A stretch of DNA of 64,000 bases from Rattus norvegicus (taxonomy: Eukaryota; Chordata; Mammalia; Rodentia; Muridae). The notes below the pieces were generated by a model, which ran no database searches, had not been told where the DNA came from, and saw only the letters and a program-made list of their open reading frames with translations. Below, one piece after another: positions 11,244 through 21,778 of this stretch. Made by a program: the position numbers and the translations under genes. How positions within the stretch are numbered: position 1 is the first letter of the stretch; the number at the start of each line of letters is the position of its first letter. Location: positions 42,779,550-42,843,549 of the forward strand of contig NC_086036.1 in NCBI RefSeq assembly GCF_036323735.1. Reading direction: 5' to 3'.

Positions 11244-14200
11244 CTAATAGCCACTTATCAATGAGTGCATACCATGTATGTCTTTCTGTGATTGGGTTAG
11301 CTCACTCAGGATCATATTTTCCAGTTCCAACCATTTGCCTACGAATTTCATAAACTCGTTGTTTTTGATAGCTGAGTAATATTCCATTGTGTAGATGTAC
11401 CACATTTTCTGTATCCATTCCTCTGTTGAAGGGCATCTGGGTTCTTTCCATTTTCTGGCTATTATAAATAAGGCTGCGATGAACATAGTGGAGCACGTGT
11501 CTCTTTTATATGTTGAGGCATCTTTTGGGTATATGCCCAAGACAGGTATAGCTGGATCCTCAGGCAGTTCAATGTCCAATTTTCTGAGGAACCTCCAGAC
11601 TGATTTCCAGAATGGTTTTACCAGTCTGCAGTCCAACCAACAATGGAGGAGTGTTCCTCTTTCTCCGCATCCTCGCCAGCATCTGCTGTCACCTGAGTTT
11701 TTGATCTTAGCCATTCTCACTGGTGTGAGGTGAAATCTCAGGGTTGTTTTGATTTGCATTTCCCTTATGACTAAAGATGTTGAACATTTCTTTAGGTGTT
11801 TCTCAGCCATTCGGCATTCCTCAGCTGTGAATTCTTTGTTTAGCTCTGAACCCCATTTTTTAATAGGGTTATTTGTTACCCTGTGGTCTAACTTCTTGAG
11901 TTCTTTGTATATTTTGGATATAAGGCCTCTATCTGTTGTAGGATTGGTAATGATCTTTTCCCAATCTGTTGGTTGCCGTTTTATCCTAACCACAGTGTCC
12001 TTTGCCTTACAGAAGCTTTGCAGTTTTATGAGATCCCATTTGTCAATTCTTGATCTTAGAGCATAAGCCATTGGTGTTTTGTTCAGGAAATTTTTTCCAG
12101 TGCCCATGTGTTCCAGATGCTTCCCTAGTTTTTCTTCTATTAGTTTGAGTGTGTCTGGTTTGATGTGGAGGTCCTTGATCCACTTGGACTTAAGCTTTGT
12201 ACAGGGTGATAAGGATGGATCGATCTGCATTCTTCTACATGTTGCCCTCCAGTTGAACCAGCACCATTTGCTGAAAATGCTATCTTTTTTCCATTGGATG
12301 GTTTTGGCTCCTTTGTCAAAAATCAAGTGACCATAGGTGTGTGGGTTCATTTCTGGGTCTTCAATTCTATTCCATTGGTCTATCTGTCTGTCTCTGTACC
12401 AATACCATGCAGTTTTTATCACTATTGCTCTGTAATACTGCTTGAGTTCAGGGATAGTGATTCCCCCTGAAGTCCTTTTATTGTTGAGGATAGCTTTAGC
12501 TATCCTGGGGTTTTTGTTATTCCAGATGAATTTGCAAATTGTTCTGTCTAACTCTTTGAAGAATTGGATTGGTATTTTGATGGGGATTGCATTGAATCTG
12601 TAGATTGCTTTTGGTAAAATGGCCATTTTTACTATATTAATCCTGCCAATCCATGAGCATGGGATATCTTTCCATCTTCTGAGGTCTTCTTCAATTTCTT
12701 TCCTCAGTGTCTTGAAGTTCTTATTGTACATATCTTTTACTTGCTTGGTTAAAGTCACACCAAGGTACTTTATATTATTTGGGTCTATTATGAAGGGTGT
12801 CGTTTCCCTAATTTCTTTCTCGGCTTGTTTCTCTTTTGTATAGAGGAAGGCAACTGATTTATTTGAGTTAATTTTATACCCAGCCACTTTGCTGAAGTTG
12901 TTTATCAGCTTTAGTAGTTCTCTGGTGGAACTTTTGGGATCACTTAAATATACTATCATGTCGTCTGCAAATAGTGATATTTTGACCTCTTCTTTTCCGA
13001 TCTGTATCCCCTTGATCTCCTTTTGTTGTCTGATTGCTCTGGCTAGAACTTCAAGAACTATATTGAATAAGTAGGGAGAGAGTGGGCAGCCTTGTCTAGT
13101 CCCTGATTTTAGTGGGATTGCTTCAAGTTTCTCTCCATTTAGTTTAATGTTAGCAACTGGTTTGCTGTATATGGCTTTTACTATGTTCAGGTATGGGCCT
13201 TGAATTCCTATTCTTTCCAGGACTTTTATCATGAAGGGGTATTGAATTTTGTTAAATGCTTTCTCAGCGTCTAATGAAATGATCATGTGGTTTTGTTCTT
13301 TCAGTTTGTTTATATAATGGATCACGTTGATGGTATTCCGTATATTAAACTATCCCTGCATGCCTGGGATGAAGCCTACCTGGTCATGGTGGATGATTGT
13401 TTTGATGTGCTCTTGGATTCGGTTTGCCAGAATTTTATTGAGTATTTTTGCATCGATATTCATAAGGGAAATTGGTCTGAAGTTCTCTTTCTTTGTTGTG
13501 TCTTTGTGTGGTTTAGGTATAAGAGTAATTGTGGCTTCGTAGAAGGTATTCGGTAGTGATCCATCTGTTTCAATTTTGTGGAATAGTTTGGATAATATTG
13601 GTATGAGGTCTTCTATGAAGGTTTGATAGAATTCTGCACTAAACCCGTCTGGACCTGGGCTCTTTTTGGTTGGGAGACCTTTAATGACTGCTTCTATTTC
13701 CTTAGGAGTTATGGGGTTGTTTAACTGGTTTATCTGTTCCTGATTTAACTTCGGTACCTGGTATCTGTCTAGGAAATTGTCCATTTCCTGAAGATTTTCA
13801 AGTTTTGTTGAATATAGGTTTTTATACTAAGATCTGATGATTTTTTGAATTTCCTCTGAATCTGTTGTTATGTCTCCCTTTTCATTTCTGATTTTGTTAA
13901 TTTGGACACACTCTCTGTGTCCTCTCGTTAGTCTGGGTAAGGGTTTATCTATCTTGTTGATTTTCTCAAAGAACCAACTTTTGGTTCTGTTGATTCTTTC
14001 TATGGTCCTTTTTGTTTCTACTTGGTTTATTTCAGCTCTGAGTTTGATTATTTCCTGCCTTCTACTCCTCCTGGGTGTATTTGCTTCTTTTTGTTCTAGA
14101 GCTTTTAGGTGTGCTGTCAAGCTGCTGATATATGCTCTTTCCTGTTTCTTTCTGCAGGCACTCAGTGCTATGAGTTTTCCTCTTAGCACAGCTTTCATTG

Positions 14201-15071
14201 TGTCCCATAAGTTTGGGTATGTTGTACCTTCATTTTCATTAAATTATAAAAAGTTTTTAATTTCTTTCTTTATTTCTTCCTTGACCAGGTTATCATTGAG
14301 TAGAGCATTGTTCAATTTCCACGTATATGTGGGCATTCTTCCCTTATTGTTATTGAAGACCAGTTTTAGGCCGTGGTGGTCCGATAGCACGCATGGGATT
14401 ATTTCTATCTTTCTGTACCTGTTGAGGCCCATTTTTTGACCAATTATATGGTCAATTTTGGAGAAAGTACCATGAGGAGCTGAGAAGAAGGTATATCCTT
14501 TTGCTTTTGGATAGAATGTTCTATAAATATCTGTTAAGTCCATTTGGCTCATGACTTCTCTTAGTCTGTCTACATCTCTGTTTAATTTCTGTTTCCATGA
14601 TCTGTCCATTGATGAGAGTGGGGTGTTGAAATCTCCCACTATTATTGTGTGAGGTGCAATGTGTGTTTTGAGCTTTAGTAAGGTTTCTTTTACATATGTA
14701 GGTGCCCTTGTATTTGGGGCATGGATATGTAGGATTGAGACTTCATCTTGGTGGATTTTTCCTTTGATGAATATGAAGTGTCCTTCCTTATCTTTTTTGA
14801 TGACTTTTAGTTGGAAATTGATTTTATTTGATATTAGAATGGCTACTCCAGCTTGCTTCTTCTGACCATTTGCTTGGAAAGTTGTTTTCCAGCCTTTCAC
14901 TCTGAGGTAGTGTCTGTCTTTGTCTCTGAGGTGTGTTTCCTGTAGGCAGCAGAATGCAGGGTCCTCGTTGCATATCCAGTTTGTTAATCTATGTCTTTTT
15001 ATTGGGGAGTTGAGGCCATTGATATTGAGAGATATTAAGGAATAGTGATTATTGCTTCCCGTTATATTCAT
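11244..15071 (-). pseudogene. L1 ORF2 (endonuclease/reverse transcriptase) with three in-frame stops
   Basis: ORF2 supplies the endonuclease that nicks target DNA and the reverse transcriptase that copies L1 RNA at the nick. The region spans 1,275 codons plus stop, all in one frame, but stop codons at 14244-14246, 13827-13829 and 13350-13352 split it into pieces of 275, 123, 144 and 693 codons (counting from the first Met in each). The first piece is the AP-like endonuclease, with QETHL, DFNTPL and SDHHG motifs. The RT domain spans the third and fourth pieces: SPGPDGF near 13.67 kb, then RQGCPLSP and the catalytic FADD at about 12.97 kb. The C-terminal Cys-rich region ends in 'MHSLISGY'. Each stop looks like a single-base change in a codon that is sense in related L1s. 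The open frames on the opposite strand here are shadows. Confidence 0.93.
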
Positions 15072-15130
15072 ATTTGGAAGTGAGGTTATGTTTGTGTGCT
15101 TTCATTCTCTTTGTTTTGTTGCCAAGACGA

Positions 15131-16252
15131 TTAGTTTCTTGCTTCTTCTAGGGTATAGCTTGCCTCCTTATGTTGGGCTTTACCATTTATTATCCTTTGT
15201 AGTGCTGGATTTGTAGAAAGATATTGTATAAATTTGGTTTTGTCATGGAATATCTTGGTTTCTCCATCAATGTTAATTGAGAGTTTTGCTGGATACAGTA
15301 ACCTGGGCTGGCATTTGTGTTCTCTTAGGGTCTGTATGACGTCAGTCCAGGATCTTCTGGCCTTCATAGTTTCTGGCGCGAAGTCTGGTGTGATTCTGAT
15401 AGGTCTCCCTTTATATGTTACTTGACCTTTTTCCCTTACTGCTTTTAATATTCTTTCTTTATTTTGTGCGTTTGGTGTTTTGACAATTATGTGACGGGAG
15501 GTGTTTCTTTTCTGGTCCAATCTATTTGGAGTTCTGTAGGCTTCTTGTATGTCTATGGGTATCTCTTTTTTTAGGTTAGGGAAGTTTTCTTTTATGATTT
15601 TGTTGAACATATTTACTGGTCCTTTGAGCTGGGAGTCTTCACTCTCTTCTATACCTATTATCCTTAGGTTTGATCTTCTCATTGAGTCCTGGATTTCCTG
15701 TATGTTTTGGACCAGTAGCTTTTTCTGCTTTACATTATCTTTGACAGTTGAGTCAATGATTTCTATGGAATCTTCTGCTCCTGAGATTCTCTCTTCCATC
15801 TCTTGTATTCTGTTGGTGAAGCTTGTATCTACAGCTCCTTGTCTCTTCTTTTGGTTTTCTATATCCAGGGTTGTTTCCATGTGTTCTTTCTTGATTGCTT
15901 CTATTTCCATTTTTAATTCCTTCAACTGTTTGATTGTGTTTTCCTGGAATTCTTTCAGGGATTTTTGAGTCTCCTCTCTATGGGCTTCTACTTGTTTATT
16001 TATGTTTTCCTGGAATTCTTTCAGGCATTTTTGCCATTCCTCTCTGTAGGCTTCTACTTGTTCTCTAAGGGAGTTCTTCACGGCTTTCTTGAAGTCCTCC
16101 AGCATCATGATCAAAAATGATTTTGAAACTAGATCTTGCTTTTCTGGTGTGTTTGCATATTCCATTTTTGTTTTGATGGGAGAATTGGGCTCCGATGATG
16201 CCATGTAGTCTTGGTTTCTGTTGCTTGGGTTCCTGCGCTTGCCTCTCGCCAT
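15131..16252 (-). CDS. L1 ORF1 protein, open, 373 aa
   Basis: ORF1p is the L1 RNA-binding chaperone that trimerises and packages L1 RNA in the cytoplasm. The frame is uninterrupted. It has a basic N-terminus (MARGKRRNPSNRN), a long coiled coil (about residues 45-190), an RRM-like segment starting near 'RRSNLRIIGIEE' and a C-terminal domain with 'ARRSWTDVIQTLREH'. The coiled coil contains an imperfect 22-residue (66-bp) tandem repeat built on 'EFQENI/T..KQ' and 'VEAH/YREE' (about 15945-16080). Such length-variable repeats are known in rodent L1 ORF1. Length is normal for murid ORF1. Because the partner ORF2 is broken, any product could act only in trans. Confidence 0.9.
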   Translation of the reverse strand: MARGKRRNPSNRNQDYMASSEPNSPIKTKMEYANTPEKQDLVSKSFLIMMLEDFKKAVKNSLREQVEAYREEWQKCLKEFQENINKQVEAHREETQKSLKEFQENTIKQLKELKMEIEAIKKEHMETTLDIENQKKRQGAVDTSFTNRIQEMEERISGAEDSIEIIDSTVKDNVKQKKLLVQNIQEIQDSMRRSNLRIIGIEESEDSQLKGPVNMFNKIIKENFPNLKKEIPIDIQEAYRTPNRLDQKRNTSRHIIVKTPNAQNKERILKAVREKGQVTYKGRPIRITPDFAPETMKARRSWTDVIQTLREHKCQPRLLYPAKLSINIDGETKIFHDKTKFIQYLSTNPALQRIINGKAQHKEASYTLEEARN

Positions 16253-16967
16253 CAGATTATCTCTAGTGTTACTTTGTTCTGCTATTTCTGACAGTGGCTA
16301 GACTGTCCTATAAGCCTGTGTGTCAGGAGTGCTGTAGACCTGTTTTCCTCTCTTTCAGTCAGTTATGGGGACAGAGTGTTCTGCTTTCGGGCGTGTAGTT
16401 TTTCCTCTCTACAGGTCTTCAGCTGTTCCTGTGGGCCTGTGTCTTGAGTTCACCAGGCAGCTTTCTTGCAGCAGACAATTTGGTCTTACCTGTGGTCCCG
16501 AGGCTCAAGTTCGCTCGTGGGGTGCTGCCCAGGGGCTCTCTGCAGCGGCAGCAACCAGGAAGACCTGTGCCGCCCCTTCCGGGAGCTTCAGTGCACCAGG
16601 GTTCCAGTTGGTCTTTGGCTTTTTCCTCTGGCGTCCGAGATGTGTGTGCAGAGAGCAGTCTCTTCTGGTTTCCCAGGCTTGTCTGCCTCTCTGAAGGTTT
16701 AGCTCTCCCTCCCACGGGATTTGGGTGCAGAGAACTGTTTATCCGGTCTGTTTCCTTCAGGTTCCGGCCGTGTCTCAGGCAGGCGTCCTGCCGCTCCTGG
16801 GCCCTCCCCCACGGGAGCCCAGAGGCCTTATTCAGTTTCCTCTTGGGCCAGGGATGTGGGCAGGGGTGAGCAGTGTTGGTGGTCTCTTCTGCTCTGCAGC
16901 CTCAGGAGTGCCCACCTGACCAGGCGGTTGGGTCTCTCTCTCTATCACGGGGTCTGGGAGCAGAGAG
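16253..16967 (-). promoter_or_regulatory. L1 5'UTR with internal promoter region
   Basis: This is a GC-rich, CpG-containing stretch of about 715 bp immediately upstream of L1 ORF1, ending exactly at the target-site duplication. In murid L1s the 5'UTR carries the Pol II promoter; that role is inferred from position, and I did not identify individual factor sites. The overlapping open frames of 64-141 codons on both strands reflect base composition and are not genes. Confidence 0.75.
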
Positions 16968-16983
16968 CTGGTAGTTTATTTTT
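16968..16983. repeat. Right target-site duplication of the full-length L1
   Basis: An exact copy of the 16-base sequence at 10504-10519, located directly outside the L1 5' end. It marks the pre-insertion site. Confidence 0.9.
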
Positions 16984-17009
16984 ATTAAAAAATTTAACTT
17001 TTACTTTTC

Positions 17010-17230
17010 AAGACTTATTTTTACATTATGTATATGAATATTTGTCTTCATGTTTGTATATGTGCCACACGTGTGCCTGATAATCATAGAGGCCAAAAGA
17101 TGTTGTCAGAGCTCCCTGGAACTGGAGCTACAGATGGCTGAGAACCACCTGATGTCGTGCTGGGAACTGTGCGGATTCTGTGCACGAGCAGCAAGTGCTC
17201 TAAACCGCTGACCCATCTTTCCATCCCCAT
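17010..17230 (-). mobile_element. B2/B3-type tRNA-derived SINE
   Basis: The reverse complement of a B2/B3 SINE. Reading the plus strand: 'ttacattatgtatatgaata' (SINE 3' part), 'agatgttgtcagagctcc', 'acagatggctgagaaccacc', 'tgctgggaactg', 'agcagcaagtgctctaaacc' and 'gctgacccatctttccatccc' (tRNA-like head). It is diverged but has a complete layout. Confidence 0.75.
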
Positions 17231-17835
17231 TTCTTTCCTTTTTTAAAATATCTTATTAGTTAAATCATTATTCCATATATTCTGTCACCACCTCATACCA
17301 TTAACCTACCATCCAATACTAATCATCCACCAGGGTTCTCAAAAACCTTTAGGATATCACACCAGAAAGAATTACTCTCAAGCCACCCTGTCCCAACTAA
17401 TCCCATTTCTTTCCTTTTAATGAATCATGTGACCAATTCTTCTGGCCTTTTTTAGCCTGCTCTGTTGTCTTACTTCTGTATTTTCTTCCTCACTATTCCC
17501 TCTTGTCTATTGAACTTTTTCTTTTCTGTGTTTTTGAGCTTGTCTCCAGCAGTAAACATAGAAATAAATAGGACATAAATTTCATATCACCTGTTGTCAG
17601 AGCTCAAAGGTCACAGCCTGGTACCATTCATTGTCCTGTGGCTGGAAATGGTTATGTCTCATAATTTTGTCAAGAATTATGTTATTTGAAATGACAGTTT
17701 TCAATCTGATATTCACTAGGCTATTGTAGCCAACATCAGTGACTCCTTACTTACACATCCTTTTCAAATATACCAAGTTTTCATAATGGTCCACTTACCA
17801 TTCATTATATTCTGGAACATTCTTTACAGATTTCC
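17231..17835. other. Intergenic DNA, no gene recognised
   Basis: AT-rich sequence with no open frame of note and no repeat family that I can name. Confidence 0.4.
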
Positions 17836-18035
17836 ATGGGTGCCTTCTTGACATTCAGATCTCCGTTGAAATAGAACTTTTGTGAAGGCTGTGTTTAAAG
17901 TAACCCACCTCTTTGTGGTCACTATTTTAGTACAGCCTTCACTGCCACCTGCAGTTCCTGCTTTCATTCCTCTGCCTCTCACCTGTTCCTCATTAGAATG
18001 CAAACTCTTTGTAAGCAAGGTCCTTTTCAGACATG
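17836..18035 (+). mobile_element. Possible L2-type LINE 3'-end fragment
   Basis: The order 'gccttcactgccacc...cctctgcctctcacctgttcc' followed by 'cattagaatgcaaactctttgtaagcaagg' resembles the conserved 3' end of ancient L2/CR1-like LINEs. It is very diverged, so the call is tentative. A possible tRNA-like B-box segment just to the right (18170-18185, 'gttgtgagtttaatcccc', followed by an A-rich tail) may be a separate old SINE. Confidence 0.35.
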
Positions 18036-18229
18036 TTTTCTGCAAACACACCCCAAGCTAACACAGTGAGCTGCACTGATGTGCTTGCTGGTAGTTGTTT
18101 AAGCTTGTTGCTTAAAGGATTTGGTTTACAGATTGGTATTAAACCTCCTGAGGAACAAGCAGCAGGTTGTGAGTTTAATCCCCAGCAGAGAAAAAAAACC
18201 CAAAAACAAAAACCCAAAACATTCACTCA

Positions 18230-19050
18230 CAGAGTAAATGAACGGAGAGTGCACAGGGTTGCCACAGGAGAAGGCAGCTATTCAGAGAATTGAATTGGCT
18301 GTGGCCCTGGAGCAACTCACGTGATAGTCATCTTTATTCCGAATCTTCTTGATAGAACAGCTTCTCGTTTGTTGTTATTGTTTGTTTGCTTGTTTGTTCT
18401 TACCAGGCATTGTGAAAATATTCCTACTTCATTTAAAAACGTTTTAGGAAATACTTCATTCTTTTAACTGTACAAAGTAAAGAGGTTTCCTTATACATTC
18501 CCATGCATGCATCAGCACTTCGGTCATATTTAATTCCCACAGTCGAAGATGCATGGTTTTAGCACAGCACATGCTCCATGTTTGTATTTACTCTCATAGA
18601 AAATACTGGAGCAATTTTTTGTCAGAATACAGGTTTCAAATACTTAGGGATATAGTCAATTGGATTCATCGAGCTCTCTTCATGGTAGGGACCTACCTAA
18701 AAAGACTAGCAGGGCTTTAGTTAAGACTTTTACATTCCTTGCCCAGCTTTTGAATCCTGTAATTGGTCTTTGTTTTGAGTTAATTAATCATTTATTTGCT
18801 GTGCATGTGTATGAAGAATGTGTGCACATGTGTGGAACAGATGCATGTGTGAAAGCAAGAGGAGAACTCTGTGGACTTGATTCATCCCTCCCCTCTTATA
18901 AGGCTTATGATTGAGATACATACAATACACAATAAATAAGATGAAACTGGGCATCTAATCATACCAGATTAGATGAAATTATAGTTCAAAACAAGTAAAA
19001 TACAAAACTATTTTGGGACATTTAGGTTTGATCATTTATTCTGAAATAAG
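18230..19050. other. Intergenic DNA, no gene recognised
   Basis: Contains a TTTG-type low-complexity patch near 18370-18400. The open frame at 18660-18914 lacks recognisable features. Nothing else is supported. Confidence 0.4.
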
Positions 19051-19067
19051 TACAGCAGTTTTTGTTT

Positions 19068-19072
19068 TTGTG

Positions 19073-19117
<45 letters not shown>
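19068..19117. repeat. (TG)n followed by poly(T)
   Basis: A TG dinucleotide run of about 10 units passes directly into a run of about 30 T. This is a simple repeat that is expected to be length-variable. The short open frames rich in V/C/F over it are artefacts. Confidence 0.9.
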
Positions 19118-19119
<2 letters not shown>

Positions 19120-19189
19120 ATTTCTATGGAGAGGGCACAAAATGTCATTTTCCCAGGGAGTCACATACTTAATGCTTTATTGCCTCCAG

Positions 19190-19500
19190 GTTAACTATTT
19201 TAAAGGTGCCTTTTCTATGAAGCCTTTGTTGGTCACCCTATCCGAAATGAAATACCAGAATATGTATTATCCATTTCTTGCCTGTCATTACTATTAATTT
19301 ATACTTGGTAGTCATCATTTGACATACTCTATGCTATATGTGTTGTGTTCTTTGCTTGTTACCTTCACTAGAATGTAAGGTCTGTGAAGATAGAACTCTT
19401 TGCTTTGCATGTTAAAATTTCTTTCTGTTCCTCTAATGCCCAGAGTGGTTCCTAACATAATGCCAGACACCCTGTAAGTTCTTCTGGTTGAATGGGTAAA
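19190..19500 (+). mobile_element. L2-type LINE 3'-end fragment
   Basis: The layout of the ancient mammalian L2 3' end is visible: 'tatgaagcctttgttggtcac', 'ttgcttgttaccttcactag', 'aatgtaaggtctgtgaagat', 'atgcccagagtggttcc', then '...gttgaatgggtaaa' at the end. It is diverged and non-coding. Confidence 0.6.
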
Positions 19501-19519
19501 TGTATTAAAAGAAAATTGC

Positions 19520-19591
19520 GGGTTGAGGATTTAGCTCAGTGGTAGAGTGCTTGCCTAGCAAGCACAAGGCCCTAGGTTCGGTCCCCAGCTC

Positions 19592-19634
<43 letters not shown>

Positions 19635-19647
19635 AAAAAAAAAGAAA
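19520..19647 (+). mobile_element. ID SINE (tRNA-Ala/BC1-type) with 40-base A tail
   Basis: A Pol III-type retroposon of the ID family, abundant in rat. The tRNA-like body has an A box ('tttagctcagtggtagag') and a B box ('ggttcggtcccc'), ends 'cccagctcc', then 40 consecutive A (19593-19632) and a second A-rich patch. The body is close to the usual ID sequence and the tail is long and pure, so insertion is recent. A probable duplication of 'aaaagaaaat' plus a near-match 'gc' flanks it (about 19507 and 19641). This is not a functional tRNA gene. Confidence 0.92.
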
Positions 19648-20059
19648 ATAGCAGCAAGGTGTGTAATATACCACTATTTGTCTGCAACATGGGGAAAATA
19701 AGTTTATACATGCTGTTATAATATATAAAAATTCCCTGAAAGGGATCATAAGGAAGGGACCATGGACTGACCGAGACAGGAGATCTGGGGACTAGGATTG
19801 TTCATTGCATATTTTCAATATATGTCAGGCTTGAGTTATGTGAATTGATTATCAATTTCAAATAGTAACCAAAAGTAAAATAATCTTAAAACACTAGAAA
19901 GTGGAAGGTATACAGAAAAGGTATGTAACATGTACAGGCCTCTGGTGGAGAAACTGAGGCAGAAACATTGTCCTTGCAGGATGGGTGGAATGGCAGCAGA
20001 GAAAATTAGTGAACAAGACCAACATGTATGCTCTAGATCTAGAAAAACACACTTCTCAC

Positions 20060-20280
20060 TTCTCAGTTACTTTTCTGTTGCTGTGATAAAATACCACAAC
20101 CAAAGGCAACTTATTAAAGAAAGAGTTTATTTTGTCTTATAGTTAATGAGGAATGTCCATTTTGGTGGGAGGAGGCATGGTAGCAGTAACAGGAAATTGT
20201 GAGATCATCTCTTCAACCTTAATCATGAAGCAGAGAGAGTAAGTAGGCTGGAAATGGGGCCAGACTGTAAACACTGTAAG
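20060..20280 (+). mobile_element. Old rodent interspersed repeat (RMER1-like), left part
   Basis: 'ttacttttctgttgctgtgat', 'aaataccacaaccaaaggcaac', 'aagaaagagtttattttg' and 'catgaagcagagagag' occur in the order of a common rodent dispersed repeat. The rest of the same repeat resumes at about 21779-21900 ('cacccccaat...aataaggccacat...gttccactgac...cattcaaaccaccac'), so a later insertion split it. The family name is from memory and uncertain. Confidence 0.55.
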
Positions 20281-20286
20281 CTAGTG

Positions 20287-20300
20287 GTTCTCAACTTTCT
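20287..20300. repeat. Left target-site duplication of the truncated L1
   Basis: The 14 bases 'gttctcaactttct' recur at 21624-21637 and bracket the L1 fragment. Both copies lie in the URR1-like terminal sequence, which fixes the order of insertion. Confidence 0.85.
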
Positions 20301-21623
20301 TTTTTTTTTAAATTTTTTTATTATATACTTCTTTACTTACATTTCAAAGGTTATTCCTCTTCCCGGTTTCCTGTCCATAAGCTCCCATTCCCTCTGCTCC
20401 CCCTCCCCCATCTGGGTATTCCCTCTATACATCCCCCTTATTGTCCTCTCCCATATTCCCCTGCACTGGGGGTCCAACCTTGGCAGGACCAAGGGCTTCG
20501 CCTTCCACTGGTGTCCCAACAAGGCTATTCTCTGCTACATATGCAGTTGGAACCCTGGGTCAGTCCATGTATAGTCTTTCAGTAGTGGTTTAGTCCCTGG
20601 AAGCTCTGGTTGGTTGGCACTGTTGTTTTTATGGGGTTGCAAGCTCCTTCAATTCTTTCAATATTTCCTCTAATTATCCCCAAGGGGGTCCTATTCTCAG
20701 TTCAGTTATTTGCTGCTAGCATTGACCTCTGTATTGGACATGCTCTGAATGTGTTTCTCAGGAGAGATCTATATCCAGTCCCTTTCCGCAGCATTTTTTG
20801 GCTTCATCAATCTTATCTAGTTTTGGTGGCTGTATATATATGGACCACATGTGTGTCAGGCTCTGAATGGCCATTACTTGAGTCACTGCTCTAAACTTTG
20901 CTCCCATATCCCCACCTATGAATATTTTCCCCCCTTTTAAGAAGGAGTGGGAGCATCTGCATTTTGGTCATCCTTCTTCTTGAGCTTCCTGTGGTCTATA
21001 GATTGCATCTTGGGTAATTTGAGTTTTTTGACTAATATCCACTTACCAATGAGTGTATACCAAGTTGTATTGACTAACCTCACTCAGGATGATATTTTCT
21101 AGTTCATTCCATTTGCCTATGAATTTCATGAAGTCATTGTTTTTGATAGCTGAGTAGTACTCCATTGTGTAGATGTACCACATTTTCTGTATCCATTCCT
21201 CTGTTGAAGGGCATCTGGGTTCTTTCCAGCTTCTGGCTATTATAAATAAGGCTGCTATGAACATAGTGGAGCATGTGTCTTTGCTGTATGTTGGAGCATC
21301 TTTTGGGTATATTCCCAAGAGAGGTATAGCTGGGTGTTCAGGTAGTACTATGTCCAATTTTCTGAGGAACCTCCAGACTGATTACTCTAGTAATAGTACC
21401 AGTTTGCAATCCCACCAACAATGGAGGAGTGTTTCTCTTTCTCCACATCCTCGCCAGCATCTGCTGTCACCTGAGTTTTTATCTTAGCCATTCTGACTGG
21501 TGTGAGGCAGAATCTCAGGGTTGTTTTGATTTGCATTTCCTGATGACTAAGGATGTTGAACATTTCTTTAGGTGCCTTTTGGCTGTTCGATAATCCTAGA
21601 CTGAGAATGTTTGGTTTAGCTCT
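20301..21623 (-). mobile_element. 5'-truncated L1 (antisense)
   Basis: The plus strand starts with a T-rich tail (20301-20330), then the L1 3'UTR reverse complement ('tttcaaaggttattcctc', 'ttcccggtttcctgtcc'), then the ORF2 C-terminal coding region. On the minus strand a 104-codon open piece (21043-21357) contains 'MWYIYTMEYYSAIKNND', the hallmark of L1 ORF2 C-termini. The 5' side stops at about 21623, in ORF2, so only about 1.3 kb was inserted. It is not functional. Confidence 0.88.
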
Positions 21624-21637
21624 GTTCTCAACTTTCT
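21624..21637. repeat. Right target-site duplication of the truncated L1
   Basis: The second exact copy of the 14-base sequence at 20287-20300. Confidence 0.85.
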
Positions 21638-21778
21638 AATGCTGTGACACTTTAATATGTGGTAACTCCCAACAATAAATTTATTTTTGTTACTGTAGTT
21701 TTGTTACTGTTATGAGTTGTAATGTAAATATTAGAGGTGGCCTAAAGACTCATAACTCACAGATTAAGGAGCACTACT

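Larger units (their letters stand above)
10520..16967 (-). mobile_element. Full-length LINE-1 (young murid type), ORF2 defective
   Basis: An autonomous non-LTR retrotransposon lies in antisense orientation. From right to left it has a GC-rich 5'UTR (about 16253-16967), ORF1 (16252-15131), a 59-bp spacer, ORF2 (15071-11244) and a 3'UTR (about 11243-10546) ending in an AAAAAATA-type A-rich tail. Its length of about 6.4 kb, the 16-bp flanking duplication and the presence of the 5'UTR show that it was inserted essentially full length. ORF2 has three in-frame stop codons and no frameshift, so the copy is probably immobile in its own right. The family is inferred from ORF sequence and 3'UTR; I believe it is the rat L1_Rn type. 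Confidence 0.92.
20281..21778. mobile_element. URR1-like hAT DNA transposon, split by an L1
   Basis: The left terminal piece 'ctagtggttctcaacttt' (20281-20298) and the right piece (21624-21778), with 'gttctcaactttctaatgctgtgac', 'tatttttgttactg', 'ttatgagttgtaatgtaaa' and a terminal 'ttaaggagcactactct', correspond to the two ends of the rodent non-autonomous hAT element URR1. An L1 (20301-21623) sits inside it. The terminal inverted repeats are imperfect. Confidence 0.55.

Noticed and set aside
13870..14439. 189-codon plus-strand open frame and neighbouring plus-strand frames within 11.4-16 kb
   Set aside because: They are antisense shadows of L1 ORF2 and ORF1. The conserved RT, endonuclease and ORF1 motifs are on the minus strand.
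16365..17080. Overlapping 64-141-codon frames at the L1 5' end
   Set aside because: They come from the GC-rich L1 5'UTR, are open on both strands and have no recognisable product.
19520..19592. tRNA gene candidate with A and B boxes
   Set aside because: The sequence is the tRNA-derived head of an ID SINE followed by a long A tail, not a stand-alone tRNA gene.
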